This document shows, one piece after another, positions 26,667-36,812 of a stretch of 64,000 nt of DNA. A program made the translations under genes and the position numbers. Numbering within the stretch: position 1 is the first letter of the stretch; each line of letters opens with the position of its first letter. Location of the stretch: positions 248,001 through 312,000 of the forward strand of contig CAWJXM010000006.1 in assembly GCA_963846635.1 (NCBI GenBank). Direction: 5' to 3'. The stretch is from AP-15 sp963846635. Its GTDB lineage: Bacteria; Pseudomonadota; Alphaproteobacteria; ATCC43930; CGMCC-115725. The notes below the pieces were generated by a model. It was given only the letters and a program-made list of their open reading frames with translations. It was not told where the DNA came from and ran no database searches.

Positions 26667-27557
26667 TCATTCAGCCGTCTCGGCTTCCTGCGCAAGTATG
26701 GCGGCGAGACCGGCGCGGTAATCTGGATAGCGCAACACGACGCCGAGCTCGCTCTTGATCAACGCGTTGCGGACGCGCTTGTTGTCGTCATAAAAGCTGC
26801 GCGCCATTTCCGACAGCCCGGCCTGGGCAAATGGCACCAGGGGCGGCGGGCCGATGCCGAGGAGCCGGGCGGCGTGTGCGATGACCGCTTCGGGCGGCGC
26901 CGGCTCGTCGTCGCAGACATTGTACACGGCGCCCGGCCGAGGATGCGCGATCGAAGCACGCAGCACCTGCGCCAGATCGTCGACGTGAATGCGCGAAAAC
27001 ACTTGGCCGGGCTTGTCGATGCGCTTTGCAGTACCGGCACGCAATGCCGCAAACGGGCTGCGGCCGGGCCCATAAATTGCCGCGAGCCGGAAGATGTGGA
27101 CCGGGAGACCGCGGTTGCGCCACAAATCAAGCCAGGCTTGCTCGGCCTCAACCCGCCGCCGGCCGCGTTCGCCGGTCGGCCATAGGGCCGAGGTCTCGTC
27201 GACCCAATCGCCGCCGCGGTCACCATAAACCCCGGTTGTCGATAGATAACCGAGCCAGGCGAGACCGGGTAATGCCGCAAGATCGTCGCCGTGCCGATCC
27301 AGCGTTGGGTCGCCGGCGGCATCGGGTGGAATCGAAACCAGGACATGGGTGACGCCGCGCAAGGCATCAGCGGGCAGCGGCCGGTCGCGATCAAAGATTT
27401 CGGCGGCAAATCCGAGTGCGCGCAGCCTCGCGACCTGATCGGTGGTGCGGCTGGTGCCGGCGATCATCCAGCCCTCGCCGGCCAGCTGACGCGCAAGCGC
27501 CAGCGCGCTGTAGCCAAATCCAAAACAGAACAGGTGTGCGCCGCCCGGCTGCACCAT
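26667..27557 (-). CDS. SDR-family NAD-dependent epimerase/dehydratase
   Basis: 296 residues of an extended short-chain dehydrogenase. It has the dinucleotide loop FGFGYSALALARQL near the N terminus, a YLSTTGVYGDRGG stretch with the catalytic Thr/Tyr region, RLAAIYGPGRSPF, and a C-terminal substrate part (VYNVCDDEPAPPEAV). The fold resembles YeeZ-type proteins. ATG 27557 overlaps the stop of the MFS gene by one base (tgatg), indicating translational coupling on the minus strand. The substrate is unknown. Confidence 0.82.
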   Translation of the reverse strand: MVQPGGAHLFCFGFGYSALALARQLAGEGWMIAGTSRTTDQVARLRALGFAAEIFDRDRPLPADALRGVTHVLVSIPPDAAGDPTLDRHGDDLAALPGLAWLGYLSTTGVYGDRGGDWVDETSALWPTGERGRRRVEAEQAWLDLWRNRGLPVHIFRLAAIYGPGRSPFAALRAGTAKRIDKPGQVFSRIHVDDLAQVLRASIAHPRPGAVYNVCDDEPAPPEAVIAHAARLLGIGPPPLVPFAQAGLSEMARSFYDDNKRVRNALIKSELGVVLRYPDYRAGLAAILAQEAETAE

Positions 27558-28855
27558 CACGATGCCCGCCGCTCGAGCACCGGGCTGGCCGCACCCGTTG
27601 CCGGCTCGTGTTCGAGGGTTGCGGCTATGCGTTTTTGCTTGGCCCAGGTGAACGCCCAAAAGCCGCAAGAGACGACAGCGCCGACCGCGAGCGGCAGCCG
27701 CAGCCCAAAGCGTTCGCTCAGCGATCCCATCAGCACCGCCCCCAAGGCCGGTCCGCCACGAAAAATCATCCCGTAGAGCGCCATGATGCGCCCGCGCATG
27801 CCGATCTCGACCGCGGCCTGGATCAAGGTCTGAGCGCCGATGCCGGTGATCGTCATCGCACAACCCGCAAGAAAGACACAGGGCAGCGCCAGGTAGAATT
27901 GATCGGTCGCGGTGAAGCCGAGGATCGCCAGCGAAATCAGCAACGTGTTGCCGAGCACGACTCCGGTCAGACCGGCGATCCCCGGCCGCAACAACAGCCA
28001 GGCCCCGCCGCAAATGGCGCCGAGCCCGACGGTCGAAGTCAACATCGACAATCCTGCCGGCCCACGGGCGAAGACGCGATCGGCAAACCCCGGGAAAAGT
28101 TCGACAAAACCGCGGGTGCCGATCGTCGTCACGGTGAACAGCATCAGCATCGGCGCAATGCCGGGATGGCGGGTGGCATAGGAATAAGCCTCGGCCGAGG
28201 CGCGCAGCACGCTTTGCGTTGCGCCCACCGGCAATGCCGGCAGGCCGCGCAGATTGGTCATCGCAACGAGAAATACGAGGTATGTGACGGCGTTGACGGT
28301 AAAGGCGGCGCCGACGCTGATTTTGGCGATAACGATCCCCGCTACTGCCGGCCCGACAAAGCGCGCCGAATTGAAGATGATCGCGTTGATCGCCAAGGCC
28401 GAGCTTAGGGCCGGCCGATCGACCAGGGTCGGGATCAGCGCCAGCCGCGAGGGCTGCGCCATGGCGTTGAACACGCCCAGCAATAAAGTCAGCGCGAACA
28501 ACAGCCAGATCGATATCGTCCCGGTATAGACGAGAACGGCGAGCAGGATCGCCTCGATGCTGCCCGCGATTTGCGTCACCCGAATGATGCCGACACGGTC
28601 GCGCCGGTCGGCCAGCGCTCCGGCGAGCGGGCTCAAAAATACGACCGGGAAAAACTCGGCCATCGACATGACGCCGAGCCAGGTTCCCGAATGCGTCAAG
28701 GTCCAGGCGAGCCAGCCAACCGATACCCGCTGCATCCAAATGCCGATCAGCGACACGGCATTGCCGCTCGCATAGATGCGATAGTTGCGATGGGCGAAGG
28801 CGCGTGTCGCGTTGCCGAGGCCGCCCGGGAAGAGACGAGCAAGATCGAGAGCCAA
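27557..28855 (-). CDS. MFS transporter of the EntS (MFS_3) type
   Basis: About 432 residues with 12 membrane segments and the MFS loop AGALADRRDR after segment 2. The family layout RNYRIYASGNAVSLIGIWMQR at the N terminus is that of EntS-like exporters. No ATG fits: the open frame runs up to 29140, but the first part overlaps the divergent TPR gene and is not conserved. A TTG at 28855 (LALDLARLF) is the best guess; the start is therefore uncertain. It is followed by the SDR gene with one-base overlap, so the pair is an operon. Substrate unknown. Confidence 0.8.
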   Translation of the reverse strand: MALDLARLFPGGLGNATRAFAHRNYRIYASGNAVSLIGIWMQRVSVGWLAWTLTHSGTWLGVMSMAEFFPVVFLSPLAGALADRRDRVGIIRVTQIAGSIEAILLAVLVYTGTISIWLLFALTLLLGVFNAMAQPSRLALIPTLVDRPALSSALAINAIIFNSARFVGPAVAGIVIAKISVGAAFTVNAVTYLVFLVAMTNLRGLPALPVGATQSVLRASAEAYSYATRHPGIAPMLMLFTVTTIGTRGFVELFPGFADRVFARGPAGLSMLTSTVGLGAICGGAWLLLRPGIAGLTGVVLGNTLLISLAILGFTATDQFYLALPCVFLAGCAMTITGIGAQTLIQAAVEIGMRGRIMALYGMIFRGGPALGAVLMGSLSERFGLRLPLAVGAVVSCGFWAFTWAKQKRIAATLEHEPATGAASPVLERRAS

Positions 28856-28961
28856 AATGCGGTTTGTTCCGAAAAACCAAAAGCGAAGCTCGGATCGTAC
28901 CCTGTCGCCCAATTCCGCGGCAACGGCCGGCTGTGCTATGGAGACCTGGATCGGAGGGGAA

Positions 28962-29849
28962 ATGGGGTCAATTCGATGGTCAGCTCGGAGTTGCGGGTTT
29001 TGGCATAGCCTAGCTTTGCTGACTTTGATGCTGCATGCTGGTGCGGCGGCGGCAGCCGACCTGACAGGTCCCGCCCTGCCGCCCTCGCCGAACGCTATGC
29101 AGAGCGTTTCGCCGCCATCGGCGGATGCTGACGCTGACACCTATAACCGCTGTATGAAGCTCGCGCATCAGGACCCGCACGCCGCGCAGAATCTCGCCGA
29201 GAGCTGGCGAAAACGCGGTGGCGCTCATCCAGCCGAACATTGCGCTGCGGTGGCACTAATCTCGCTCGGCAAATACAAAGAAGCGGCAACCGCCTTGCAG
29301 GCCCTGGCGCAGTCGATGACGACAGCCCCCGCGAGCTTGCTCGCCGGTGTCCTCGACCAGGCCGCGCAGGCTTGGCTGCTTGCGGGCGACGCGAAACGCG
29401 CGTTTGAAGTAGCGCGCGAAGCGGCGGCATTGGCGCCGCACGATCCCGAGATCGTGATCGACCGCGCCGAAGCGGCGGCAGCAGCCGGGTATCTCGATGG
29501 CGCCATCGCCGATCTCGATCGCGTGCTGAAGGCTGATCCGAACCAGGTCGATGCGCTGATCTATCGCGCCTCGGCCAATCGCGCGCTCGACCGCCTCAAC
29601 CCGGCGCGCCGCGATATCGACAAGGCGCTGGCGCTGGCGCCGCATTCGCCCGCGGCGCTGCTCGAGCGCGGCAACATCCGCCGGCTCGAGGGCGATCTCG
29701 ACGGCGCCCGCCGCGATTGGGACGAGGTCGGTCGGGTCGCACCGGGAAGCCCGGAAAATCGTGCCGCGCGCGCGAATATCGAGCATTTGTCGCAAGCGCT
29801 CGACGCGGCGCCGCCGACAGCGCCGGCCGGCAACGGGACGGCGCGGTGA
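28962..29849 (+). CDS. Exported tetratricopeptide-repeat protein
   Basis: 295 residues. The signal peptide (CGFWHSLALLTLMLHAGAAAAA) ends near residue 32. TPR units then run from about residue 60 to 280, the clearest being ALISLGKYKEAATALQALAQ, AAAGYLDGAIADLDRVLKAD and ALDRLNPARRDIDKALALAP. A Pro-rich tail follows. ATG 28962 has GGAGGGG upstream; ATG 28938 is an alternative with a slightly longer N terminus. The GTG of the xylanase overlaps its stop (gtga), so the two form a coupled pair. It probably works as a periplasmic scaffold. Confidence 0.8.
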   Translation: MGSIRWSARSCGFWHSLALLTLMLHAGAAAAADLTGPALPPSPNAMQSVSPPSADADADTYNRCMKLAHQDPHAAQNLAESWRKRGGAHPAEHCAAVALISLGKYKEAATALQALAQSMTTAPASLLAGVLDQAAQAWLLAGDAKRAFEVAREAAALAPHDPEIVIDRAEAAAAAGYLDGAIADLDRVLKADPNQVDALIYRASANRALDRLNPARRDIDKALALAPHSPAALLERGNIRRLEGDLDGARRDWDEVGRVAPGSPENRAARANIEHLSQALDAAPPTAPAGNGTAR

Positions 29850-31002
29850 GCCCCCGGGATCGTCTCCAATTGTCGCGTCGGCATGTTCTCGCCGGCGGAA
29901 CTCGCGACGTTCGGCGCCGGTATCGCCGTGCCGGCGATGGCGCCGCTACAGGCCGCCGAAGCCGAGAGTTTGAAGCGCTTGGCGGCCGAAAAGGGGCTGA
30001 TTTACGGCACGACAATCTCGGCGAAGCAGATCATTCATGATCCCGCCTTCGTTTCTCTGGTGGAGAGCCAGGCCGGGCTCGTTGTTCCCGAAAACGATAT
30101 GAAATGGCAGGACATCAATTTGGGCGCGCCCGGCAAGGACGATTACAGCCGGGCCGACACCATTGCCGGCTTTGCGGTCGAAAGCGGCATGGCGCTGCGC
30201 GGTCATAATTTGTTGTGGTATTTCCGCACTCCCTCCTGGTTCTTCACGCTTCCCGATCGTGCGGCGAAAGAGCGCGCGGTCGTCGATCGGATCACGACTC
30301 TGGCCGGGCGCTATCGCGGCATCATCCACAGCTGGGACGTCGTCAACGAGCCGATCGAGCCAAAGGACGGGCGCCCCGACGGGTTGCGCAAGGCCGTGTT
30401 TCTCGAGGCTTTGGGGCCGGGTTATCTCGATCTCGCCTACCGTTTGACGCACGAGGCCGATCCCGGAGCTCGCCTGGTCGTCAACGAATACGATATCGAA
30501 CTCGACGCGCCGGAGCACGAAGCCCGCCGGACGGTGTTGCTCGCTCTATTGGAGCGGATGCAGAAGGCGGGCACACCGGTTAATGCGGTCGGCATCCAGG
30601 CGCATTTGAGTGCGGTCGGCGGCCCGCCTTTTTCTGCAGAGAAATTCCGGGCGTTTCTTGCGAAGATCGCCGCCCTCGGATTGACGATCCAGATCACCGA
30701 GCTCGATGTAACTGACGAAAATGCCCCGGCCGATGATCGCTGTTCGCGATCGCCTTATCGCCGATTGCTATCGCCGGTTTCTTGACGCCGCACTCGACGA
30801 GCCGGCAGTAAAGATGGTCGTGACTTGGGGATTGGCCGACCGGCACAGCTGGATCGTGCGCCATGAGACCAACCAGGCAAAGTGGCGCAAGGATGGGTTA
30901 CCATCCCGGCCATTGCCGTTCGATACCGATCTGCAGCCCAAGCCCGCCTTCACCGCACTGGCCGAGGCCTTCAGACACGCACCGACGCGCACCCCGGACT
31001 GA
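29846..31002 (+). CDS. GH10 family endo-1,4-beta-xylanase with Tat signal, frameshifted twice
   Basis: 384 residues after removing two extra bases (an A near 29902 and a G near 30738). The GTG at 29846 opens a Tat signal, LSRRHVLAGG, which continues in the next frame as LATFGAGIAVPAMAPL. The GH10 barrel shows VVPENDMKWQDI, the acid/base Glu in SWDVVNEPIE, and the nucleophile in IQITELDVTDE. VVTWGLADRHSWI and LQPKPAF follow in the shifted frame. The enzyme hydrolyses xylan outside the cytoplasm. It is coupled to the TPR gene by a four-base overlap. GH10 in an alphaproteobacterium without other carbohydrate-degrading genes nearby suggests a single acquired function. Confidence 0.85.
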
Positions 31003-31017
31003 TACAGCAAGAACCAA

Positions 31018-33364
31018 TCAGAAGGTTGCGCGCAAGCCGACTGTAACCCCGATCGGCGCTGCCGGGCTGTAGCTGCGCGGATTATTGGCGCCCGGAACCT
31101 GCACGATCGGGATCGCCGAGGTCTGCGAAAACGTGCCGTATGTGTAATAGGTGACATTGAAGGCGTTCTGCAGAAGGGCGAATAGCTGCAGGTTCTTTGT
31201 GACCTGATACTGGGTATGGAGATTGACGACGAAATAGGGCGGGGTCGGCGCCGTCAGATTGGCCTCGTCGCCAAAGAGATACTGGCCGCTGGCATAAATG
31301 CCGCTGCCGCCGATCGTCCAGGCATCAGTTAGTTTATAATCGACCCCGAGTTTCAATAAATTTGCTGGGATACCGGGCAGGCGATCACCGGGTTGGACCT
31401 GGATATTGCCGTTGACGTCGGCAGCCGGGTTGTTCTCGCTCGATGCAGTAAATCCGGTCTGGAATTGCGCATCGATGTAGGAATAGGCGAGCCAGGCGAG
31501 CCATCGTTCGGTTTTTAACTGCAGGTTGATATCGAACCCCTGGCGCAAGGTCGAGCCGACATTCTGAAAAAACGCGCGGCCTTGGATCGGGCTGTTGACG
31601 AACAGGATGTCGTTGTCGAGGGTCGTGTGATAATAGGCGAGCTCAGCCGACAAAATCCCCCCGGGAAACGGGTGAACCCGGCCGCGCAATCCGGCTTCGA
31701 CCGTGTGCGCCACGACCTGCTGCAAATTGGGATCGCCGACAAAAAAATTGGCGAGACTGCATGGACTTGTTGCGCTGGCGCAGGTTAGCTCTTCCGGGGT
31801 CGGCGCCCGGTTGGCCTCGGCGTAGCTGGCATAGGCGCTGACGTCAGGCAGGAACTTCCAGGTCAACCCACCCGCCGGATTGAAATGACCATAGCTGTGA
31901 TTGCCGCTGAGCGCCGTGCCGAGTTGGTCGCTGAGATTGATTTGGGCGAAATTGTACCGCCCGGCGGCATTGGCCGACAGGGATGGCGTGATATCGAATG
32001 TATCGGTGAAAAACGCGCCGTAATAAGCATTGGATACTGAGACACGTACCGGTGCTATCGATCCGTCTGGCTGATCGATCGTGACGCCCGGGCCGATAAA
32101 AAACGCGACTGTCTGGAGTCAGCCCGCCAATCTCGGTGCTGGCTCCGAACAAGGTTTGGCCGCCGTCAAAGCTGATGCCGGCGATCAGCTGGTTGGAATG
32201 GCCGAACACCGCGCGGCGATTGGTCAATTGCAGCGCTGCGCCATAGCCATGCGTATTTGTCGATTGCTGGTCGAGATCGGAATAGGGACCGCCACTCAGA
32301 AAATCGGTGATCGGATTGCCATCTCGGCCGATCGCATAAACGCCGGGGCTGACGCATAGAAACCCTGAGCCGTCATTGCACGGCGTCGCATCGGGCACGT
32401 TACCATTTGCCACTTTCTGCAGCAGATACTCGGCATATACATTGCCCTGCAATGAGGTATTGTCGGAGATCTGGTAGCTGGTCGTCAGATTGACTTGGGT
32501 ATATTGATTGGTGATCAGATTGGGGGCAGTGAATTGTGCCGCGGGATCCACCGCCAAGAGCTGGACCGGAGAGGTTCCGGGGCCGTTAAGGCGGTTATTG
32601 GCGGCTATGACATTGACATGGAGTTCGCCACGATCGCCGCGCCAGCCGATATCGGCATAAAGATTGGCGAGATCGGTTGATTGCAGATCGCGCCAGCCGC
32701 CCTCGTGCAAGCCGTTGACGGCGAGATAGGCGGCGGTGTTGCCGGTCTGCACGCCGGATTGCGTTTCGCCCTGGTAAAGACCGAACGAGCCGCCGAGAGC
32801 ATCGATCTCGGCGCCGTGATAGGTAAACCCATTCTTCATCTGCACCGCGAGTGCACCGCCCAGCGCGTTCAGACCAAAGACTGGGTTCGAGCCCAGCAGG
32901 TCCATGCGATCAATCGCGATGCTCGGGAGCAAGTCCCAATTGACCGTATCGCCGAACGGCTGGTTGAACCGCGCGCCGTTGACATATACCGCGAGCCCTT
33001 GGGGAGTGCCCTGCAGCGGCGAAGCCTGGAAGCCGTGATAGAATAGACTCGGTTGGAACGGGTTGCCGGCGGCCTGGTCGAGCGTCACTCCCGGCACTTG
33101 GTCGTTTAGCGCGCCCAGGGCATTGGGGTAACCGGCGCGGCTGATGTCCTGAGGATTAAGAACGTAATTCGCTGCCGGCACTTTGTTGCGATCCACGCCG
33201 GATCCGAGCAGCGGCGTCGCGGCAACGACCTCGACTGTCGGCAAAGTGATCGTCTGGTCTGCCGGAGCCGGCGCGTCAGCCGGCGACTGCTGCGCCAACG
33301 CCGAACCGGATACGATCGTCAGCACCGCCGTGGCTGCGCTCAGCGTGAGTCTTTGATCGGCCAT
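31018..33364 (-). CDS. TonB-dependent outer membrane receptor, frameshifted
   Basis: About 781 residues, with one extra base in the A6 run at 32098-32103. It has a Sec signal (LSAATAVLTIVSGSALAQ), a TonB-box-like TLPTVEVVAAT, a plug domain with PGVTLDQAAGNPFQPSLFYHG and GSNPVFGLNALGGALAVQMK, and a 22-strand barrel. The end is a typical aromatic C-terminal strand, GVTVGLRATF. The first frame ends DSRVF and the second resumes FIGPGVTIDQPDG. ATG 33364 is preferred with AGGAGG ten bases before it; 33373 is also possible. The substrate could be a siderophore or a plant-derived compound; no Fur box was looked for with confidence. Confidence 0.88.
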
Positions 33365-33561
33365 TCGCGGCATCCCTCCTCCCGCGTGCCGGATGAACCC
33401 ATTTGAGCGACAGATCCGGCATGGATGCTTTCTAAACGCGCTGACGGAGCTGGTGGCAGGCTTCTTTCGTCCGCCCCCGTGGGCTAAAATCTCCCAGGAT
33501 AGAGGATAATCGGCAACGCCCTTTGGTGCGCGGGATGGCAATGGCGGGTGAGGAGGCGGCG

Positions 33562-34203
33562 ATGAAGCTTTATGGGTACTTCCGGTCGTCAGCGGCGTTC
33601 CGCGTTCGCATCGCGCTCAACCTGAAAGGCCTCTTCTACGACCAGGTCCCGATCCACCTGCGGCGCAATGACCAGGCCAAGCCGGACTATCGCGGTGTCA
33701 ACCCGCAGGGTTTAGTGCCGGCGCTCGAGATCGACGGACACACGCTGATCCAGTCGCTGGCGATCATCGAATACCTCGATGAGACCCATCCCGATCCGCC
33801 GCTGCTGCCATCGGCGCCGGCGGATCGGGCGCGGGTGCGGGCGCTGGCCGAGATCGTCGCTTGCGACATCCACCCGATCAACAATCTGCGGGTCCTCCGC
33901 TACTTGATCCACACCTATGGCCGCAGCGAAGGCGATATCGGCGCCTGGTACAATCACTGGATCGATGCGGGTTTTCAGGCCCTGGAAGCGCTGCTCGCCG
34001 CCGATAAACGCACCGGTGTTTTCTGTCACGGTGACCAACCGGGGCTCGCCGACATCGCTCTCGTTCCGCAAGTGGTCAATGCCGAGCGCTACAAGCTCGA
34101 CATGGCGCCCTATCCGACAATCGCGCGCATCTTCGCGGGCTGCATGAAGCTGCGGCCGTTTCAGGACGCGCATCCCGATAATCAGCCCGACCGCGAACCC
34201 TGA
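33562..34203 (+). CDS. maiA: Maleylacetoacetate isomerase/zeta-class glutathione S-transferase
   Basis: 213 residues. The N-terminal thioredoxin-like domain has the zeta-class start LYGYFRSSAAFRVRIALNLK with catalytic Ser residues, and NPQGLVPALE plus the Ser/Thr glutathione contact in LIQSLAIIEYLDE. The helical C-terminal domain ends GDQPGLADIALVPQ. Such enzymes isomerise maleylacetoacetate to fumarylacetoacetate in tyrosine degradation, or the pyruvate analogue. ATG 33562 has gaggagg seven bases upstream. No hmgA or fahA is adjacent, so the assignment to that pathway is inferred. Confidence 0.85.
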   Translation: MKLYGYFRSSAAFRVRIALNLKGLFYDQVPIHLRRNDQAKPDYRGVNPQGLVPALEIDGHTLIQSLAIIEYLDETHPDPPLLPSAPADRARVRALAEIVACDIHPINNLRVLRYLIHTYGRSEGDIGAWYNHWIDAGFQALEALLAADKRTGVFCHGDQPGLADIALVPQVVNAERYKLDMAPYPTIARIFAGCMKLRPFQDAHPDNQPDREP

Positions 34204-34206
34204 CGG

Positions 34207-34965
34207 CTATTTTTTGCGGGCGTCGGAGACCATGCTCTTCAATGTGTCGAGATCAACCGCCCCCGGCACCACTTTGTCCCCGATGACGAATGCCGGCGTC
34301 CCGTGGATATCGAGCGCGTCGGCAAGCTTCATGTTATCCTTTATCGTCCGCGCGATTTCCGGCGAGGCCATGTCGCGTTTGAGCTTGTCGACATCGAGCC
34401 CCACCGAACCGGCGATCCGGTAGACCATGTCGTCGGTGATGTTGCCGCGAGCCTCCATCATCGCGTCGTGAAAGGCGTCGTATTTACCCTGCCGCTGCGC
34501 TGCGAGGGCGGCATGAGCGGCGGTGACCGATACCGGCCCGAGGATCGGGAATTCCTTGTAGACGAGGCGCAGATTCGGATCCTGCTTCAGCATCGACTCG
34601 AGTGATGGCTCGACCTGCTTGCAGTAGGGGCAGCGGTAATCAAAGAACTCGACGATCGCTACATCGCCCTGCGGATTGCCGCCGACCGGTGTCGACGGGT
34701 CGCTGAATACCTGCTTCTTGTATTCGGTCACGGCTTGCGAAGCCTTGGCGTCGTCGTCGTGGTGCAGCTTTTCTTCGGCTTTGCGCAGTGCTGCGATCAA
34801 AACATCGGGATGCTGCATCAGGTAGTCGTGGATGATCAATTCAATTTCCTGACGTTGCGGCGGCGCACTGGTATCGGCCGCCTAGCGGCCGAAACTCCAG
34901 CACCACGCCGCGGCAGCGAACCCGGCGACAACCACCAGGATTGCAGACCGCACAGCAACCGGCAT
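34207..34965 (-). CDS. DsbA-family thiol-disulfide protein with an in-frame amber codon
   Basis: 253 codons counting from ATG 34965. It would begin with a signal peptide (MPVAVRSAILVVVAGFAAAA), but codon 28 is TAG (34884-34882). The frame continues in phase with AADTSAPPQRQEIELIIHDY. The thioredoxin-like domain has the redox motif CPYC within FFDYRCPYCKQVEP and a cis-Pro in HGTPAFVIGDKV. The protein after the amber, starting at 34839, lacks export signals. A single C-to-T change would convert CAG (Gln) to TAG. Interpretations are sequence error, recent inactivation, or amber suppression. It functions as a periplasmic oxidant or isomerase if made. Confidence 0.82.
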
Positions 34966-35102
34966 CTTTATCAACTCCGTTTCCCGCAAAGAGAGGCGTT
35001 TGAACGGCGGCCACCCTCCGCCAGCAAGCTCAGCAGCGTCAAGTTGCTTGGTCAGTAGTGGCAGCCGCCGGGCTGGCGGCGGGCATAGGTAGCGAGGAAC
35101 CG

Positions 35103-36812
35103 TCAGGCCGGAGCGGTATAGCGGCGGGTTATGGCGTCTCTGATCCGCGTCCGGCTCTCGACCGCATTGAGAGCCCGATCGCTCTCGATCTCGGCAACCT
35201 CGGCGGCGAGGTCGTCATCTTTGATCTTCTCGCCGATCCAACGCGAATAATCGCCGGCGTGCAGATGATGCAGCCAGGTCCGATCGTCGACGCCGTCGGC
35301 GATCTGCAAGAACAGGTTCAGGTTTTGGGCGCGCAGGTTGAGGCGCTTGTCGGGGCCGCGGAAATAAAAGCTTGCGTCGGCGCCGAGTTCGCCCTCGGCA
35401 TATTTCTTCTGGTGGCGCAAATGCTCGGTATGTGGCCGGATCGTGCGGACACGCCGGGCCCACTCGGCGCCGCGCTGCCAAAACAGGGCTTCGCCGCGCG
35501 CCAGCGGCCGCTCGTCTAGCCGCGGCGCCCGATCTCCCACCCGCTCGCAAAACTTGCGAAGCGCCTGCGCCGCTGCATCACCAACCGTTAAGACTTGTCG
35601 TACCGTCTCGAGCGCTGGCAGTGCGATGTGGTCGGGCTGCACGGTGACGAGGATGCTGGCAGCAAGCTGCTGCGGCAAGGTGATCGGCGCAGTGCCGAGG
35701 TCGGATGGCAGCATGTGATGCGCCTCGTCGATCAGCACCCAGTGCGGTCGAGCGATCTGCGCCCGCAATTTGGTTAGCTCCGGCAGTATCGCGGCAAAAA
35801 ATTGCGGCCGCTCCGCAACTTCAATACCGGTCAGGCTGACGACGACGCTGTCCTGTGGGCGCGCCAGCAATTCGAGCACTTCGCCGAGCCTCGGCGGGGT
35901 TTTAGGATCGCCGACGGTGACCGCGCCGGCAAATCCGGCAAAATCCCCCTCCGGGTCGATCACGCAGTATTGGAAGCCGCGCTCGACGAGGCGTTCGAGA
36001 ATGCCGTTCGCGATTGTCGACTTGCCGCCGCCCGACGTCCCGGCGATCAGCAAGCCGCCGGAGTGAGGATGAAAATTGATGGCCGCTTCGTTTTCATCGA
36101 CGACCAGCGGCACGCGCCGCCGCTCGGTGACTGCGACGGTCTCGGCAAGGTCGCTGGCGATCAGTTGCCGGATCAATTCGGCGACGCCCGCGCCCCGTGC
36201 CGCTGTCGTCACGATCTCGGCGTCTTCCTTGACCATCGGCAGGGCATTGGCGACCGCGACGGCGCAGCCGCAGGCGCGCAAAAAAGCGTGGTCGTTCTCT
36301 GCATCGCCGATGCCGACGACATTTAGCGGCGACAGCTGGAGTCGTTCCAAGGCTGCCGCCAAGCCGCTGGCTTTGTTAACGCCTGATGGCAACACCATCA
36401 CGGCGCCCTTGTTGAAGATGATCTGCAGCTCGAGACCCAATTCGCGGATCGCCTGCAGAACGATTTTTTCGTTCGGTTCCCAGGTGGCAACGATGCTGCG
36501 GCCGATCGAAAGCGGGCTGACCCGATGTTTCTTCAGCCAGTCGAGAAAGGCGGCGGGTGGCGCGGCGCCGAGCGCGGTTTCCGTTTTGCTGGCTGGCTCG
36601 TAGAGCAGAGCGCCATTTTCGGCGACCACGAGATCGAACAATTCGATCTCAGGGAAGACCCGCTGTAGGTCGAGCAATTCGCGCCCGGTCACCAGGATCA
36701 GCTTGCGGCCTGATTGGCGTAATGATCGCAGCGCGTCGATTGTCGTCGAAGCAACCTTGCCGTCCTCGGCGAGGGTCCCGTCGTAGTCGGTCGCGAGCGC
36801 GACGAAATACAT
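35103..36812 (-). CDS. HAD-IIB phosphatase fused to a HerA-like ATPase
   Basis: 569 residues. The N-terminal third is a Cof-type HAD hydrolase: motif I ATDYDGTLAEDG near residue 9 and motif IV GIGDAENDHAFL near 172. The remainder is a HerA/DUF87-type P-loop ATPase with Walker A GTSGGGKSTIA near 257 and Walker B PHWVLIDEAHHMLP near 355, and further helices to the C terminus. The start ATG 36812 opens the HAD domain; an earlier in-frame region of 67 codons is not conserved-looking. A fusion of a sugar-phosphate phosphatase and a DNA-translocase-type ATPase is unusual. The substrate and role are unknown. Confidence 0.78.
   Translation of the reverse strand: MYFVALATDYDGTLAEDGKVASTTIDALRSLRQSGRKLILVTGRELLDLQRVFPEIELFDLVVAENGALLYEPASKTETALGAAPPAAFLDWLKKHRVSPLSIGRSIVATWEPNEKIVLQAIRELGLELQIIFNKGAVMVLPSGVNKASGLAAALERLQLSPLNVVGIGDAENDHAFLRACGCAVAVANALPMVKEDAEIVTTAARGAGVAELIRQLIASDLAETVAVTERRRVPLVVDENEAAINFHPHSGGLLIAGTSGGGKSTIANGILERLVERGFQYCVIDPEGDFAGFAGAVTVGDPKTPPRLGEVLELLARPQDSVVVSLTGIEVAERPQFFAAILPELTKLRAQIARPHWVLIDEAHHMLPSDLGTAPITLPQQLAASILVTVQPDHIALPALETVRQVLTVGDAAAQALRKFCERVGDRAPRLDERPLARGEALFWQRGAEWARRVRTIRPHTEHLRHQKKYAEGELGADASFYFRGPDKRLNLRAQNLNLFLQIADGVDDRTWLHHLHAGDYSRWIGEKIKDDDLAAEVAEIESDRALNAVESRTRIRDAITRRYTAPA

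Noticed and set aside
26667..28880. Single 737-codon minus-strand protein
   Set aside because: Its first part is an out-of-frame reading of the MFS gene, and only the last 296 codons, from ATG 27557, form the SDR protein.
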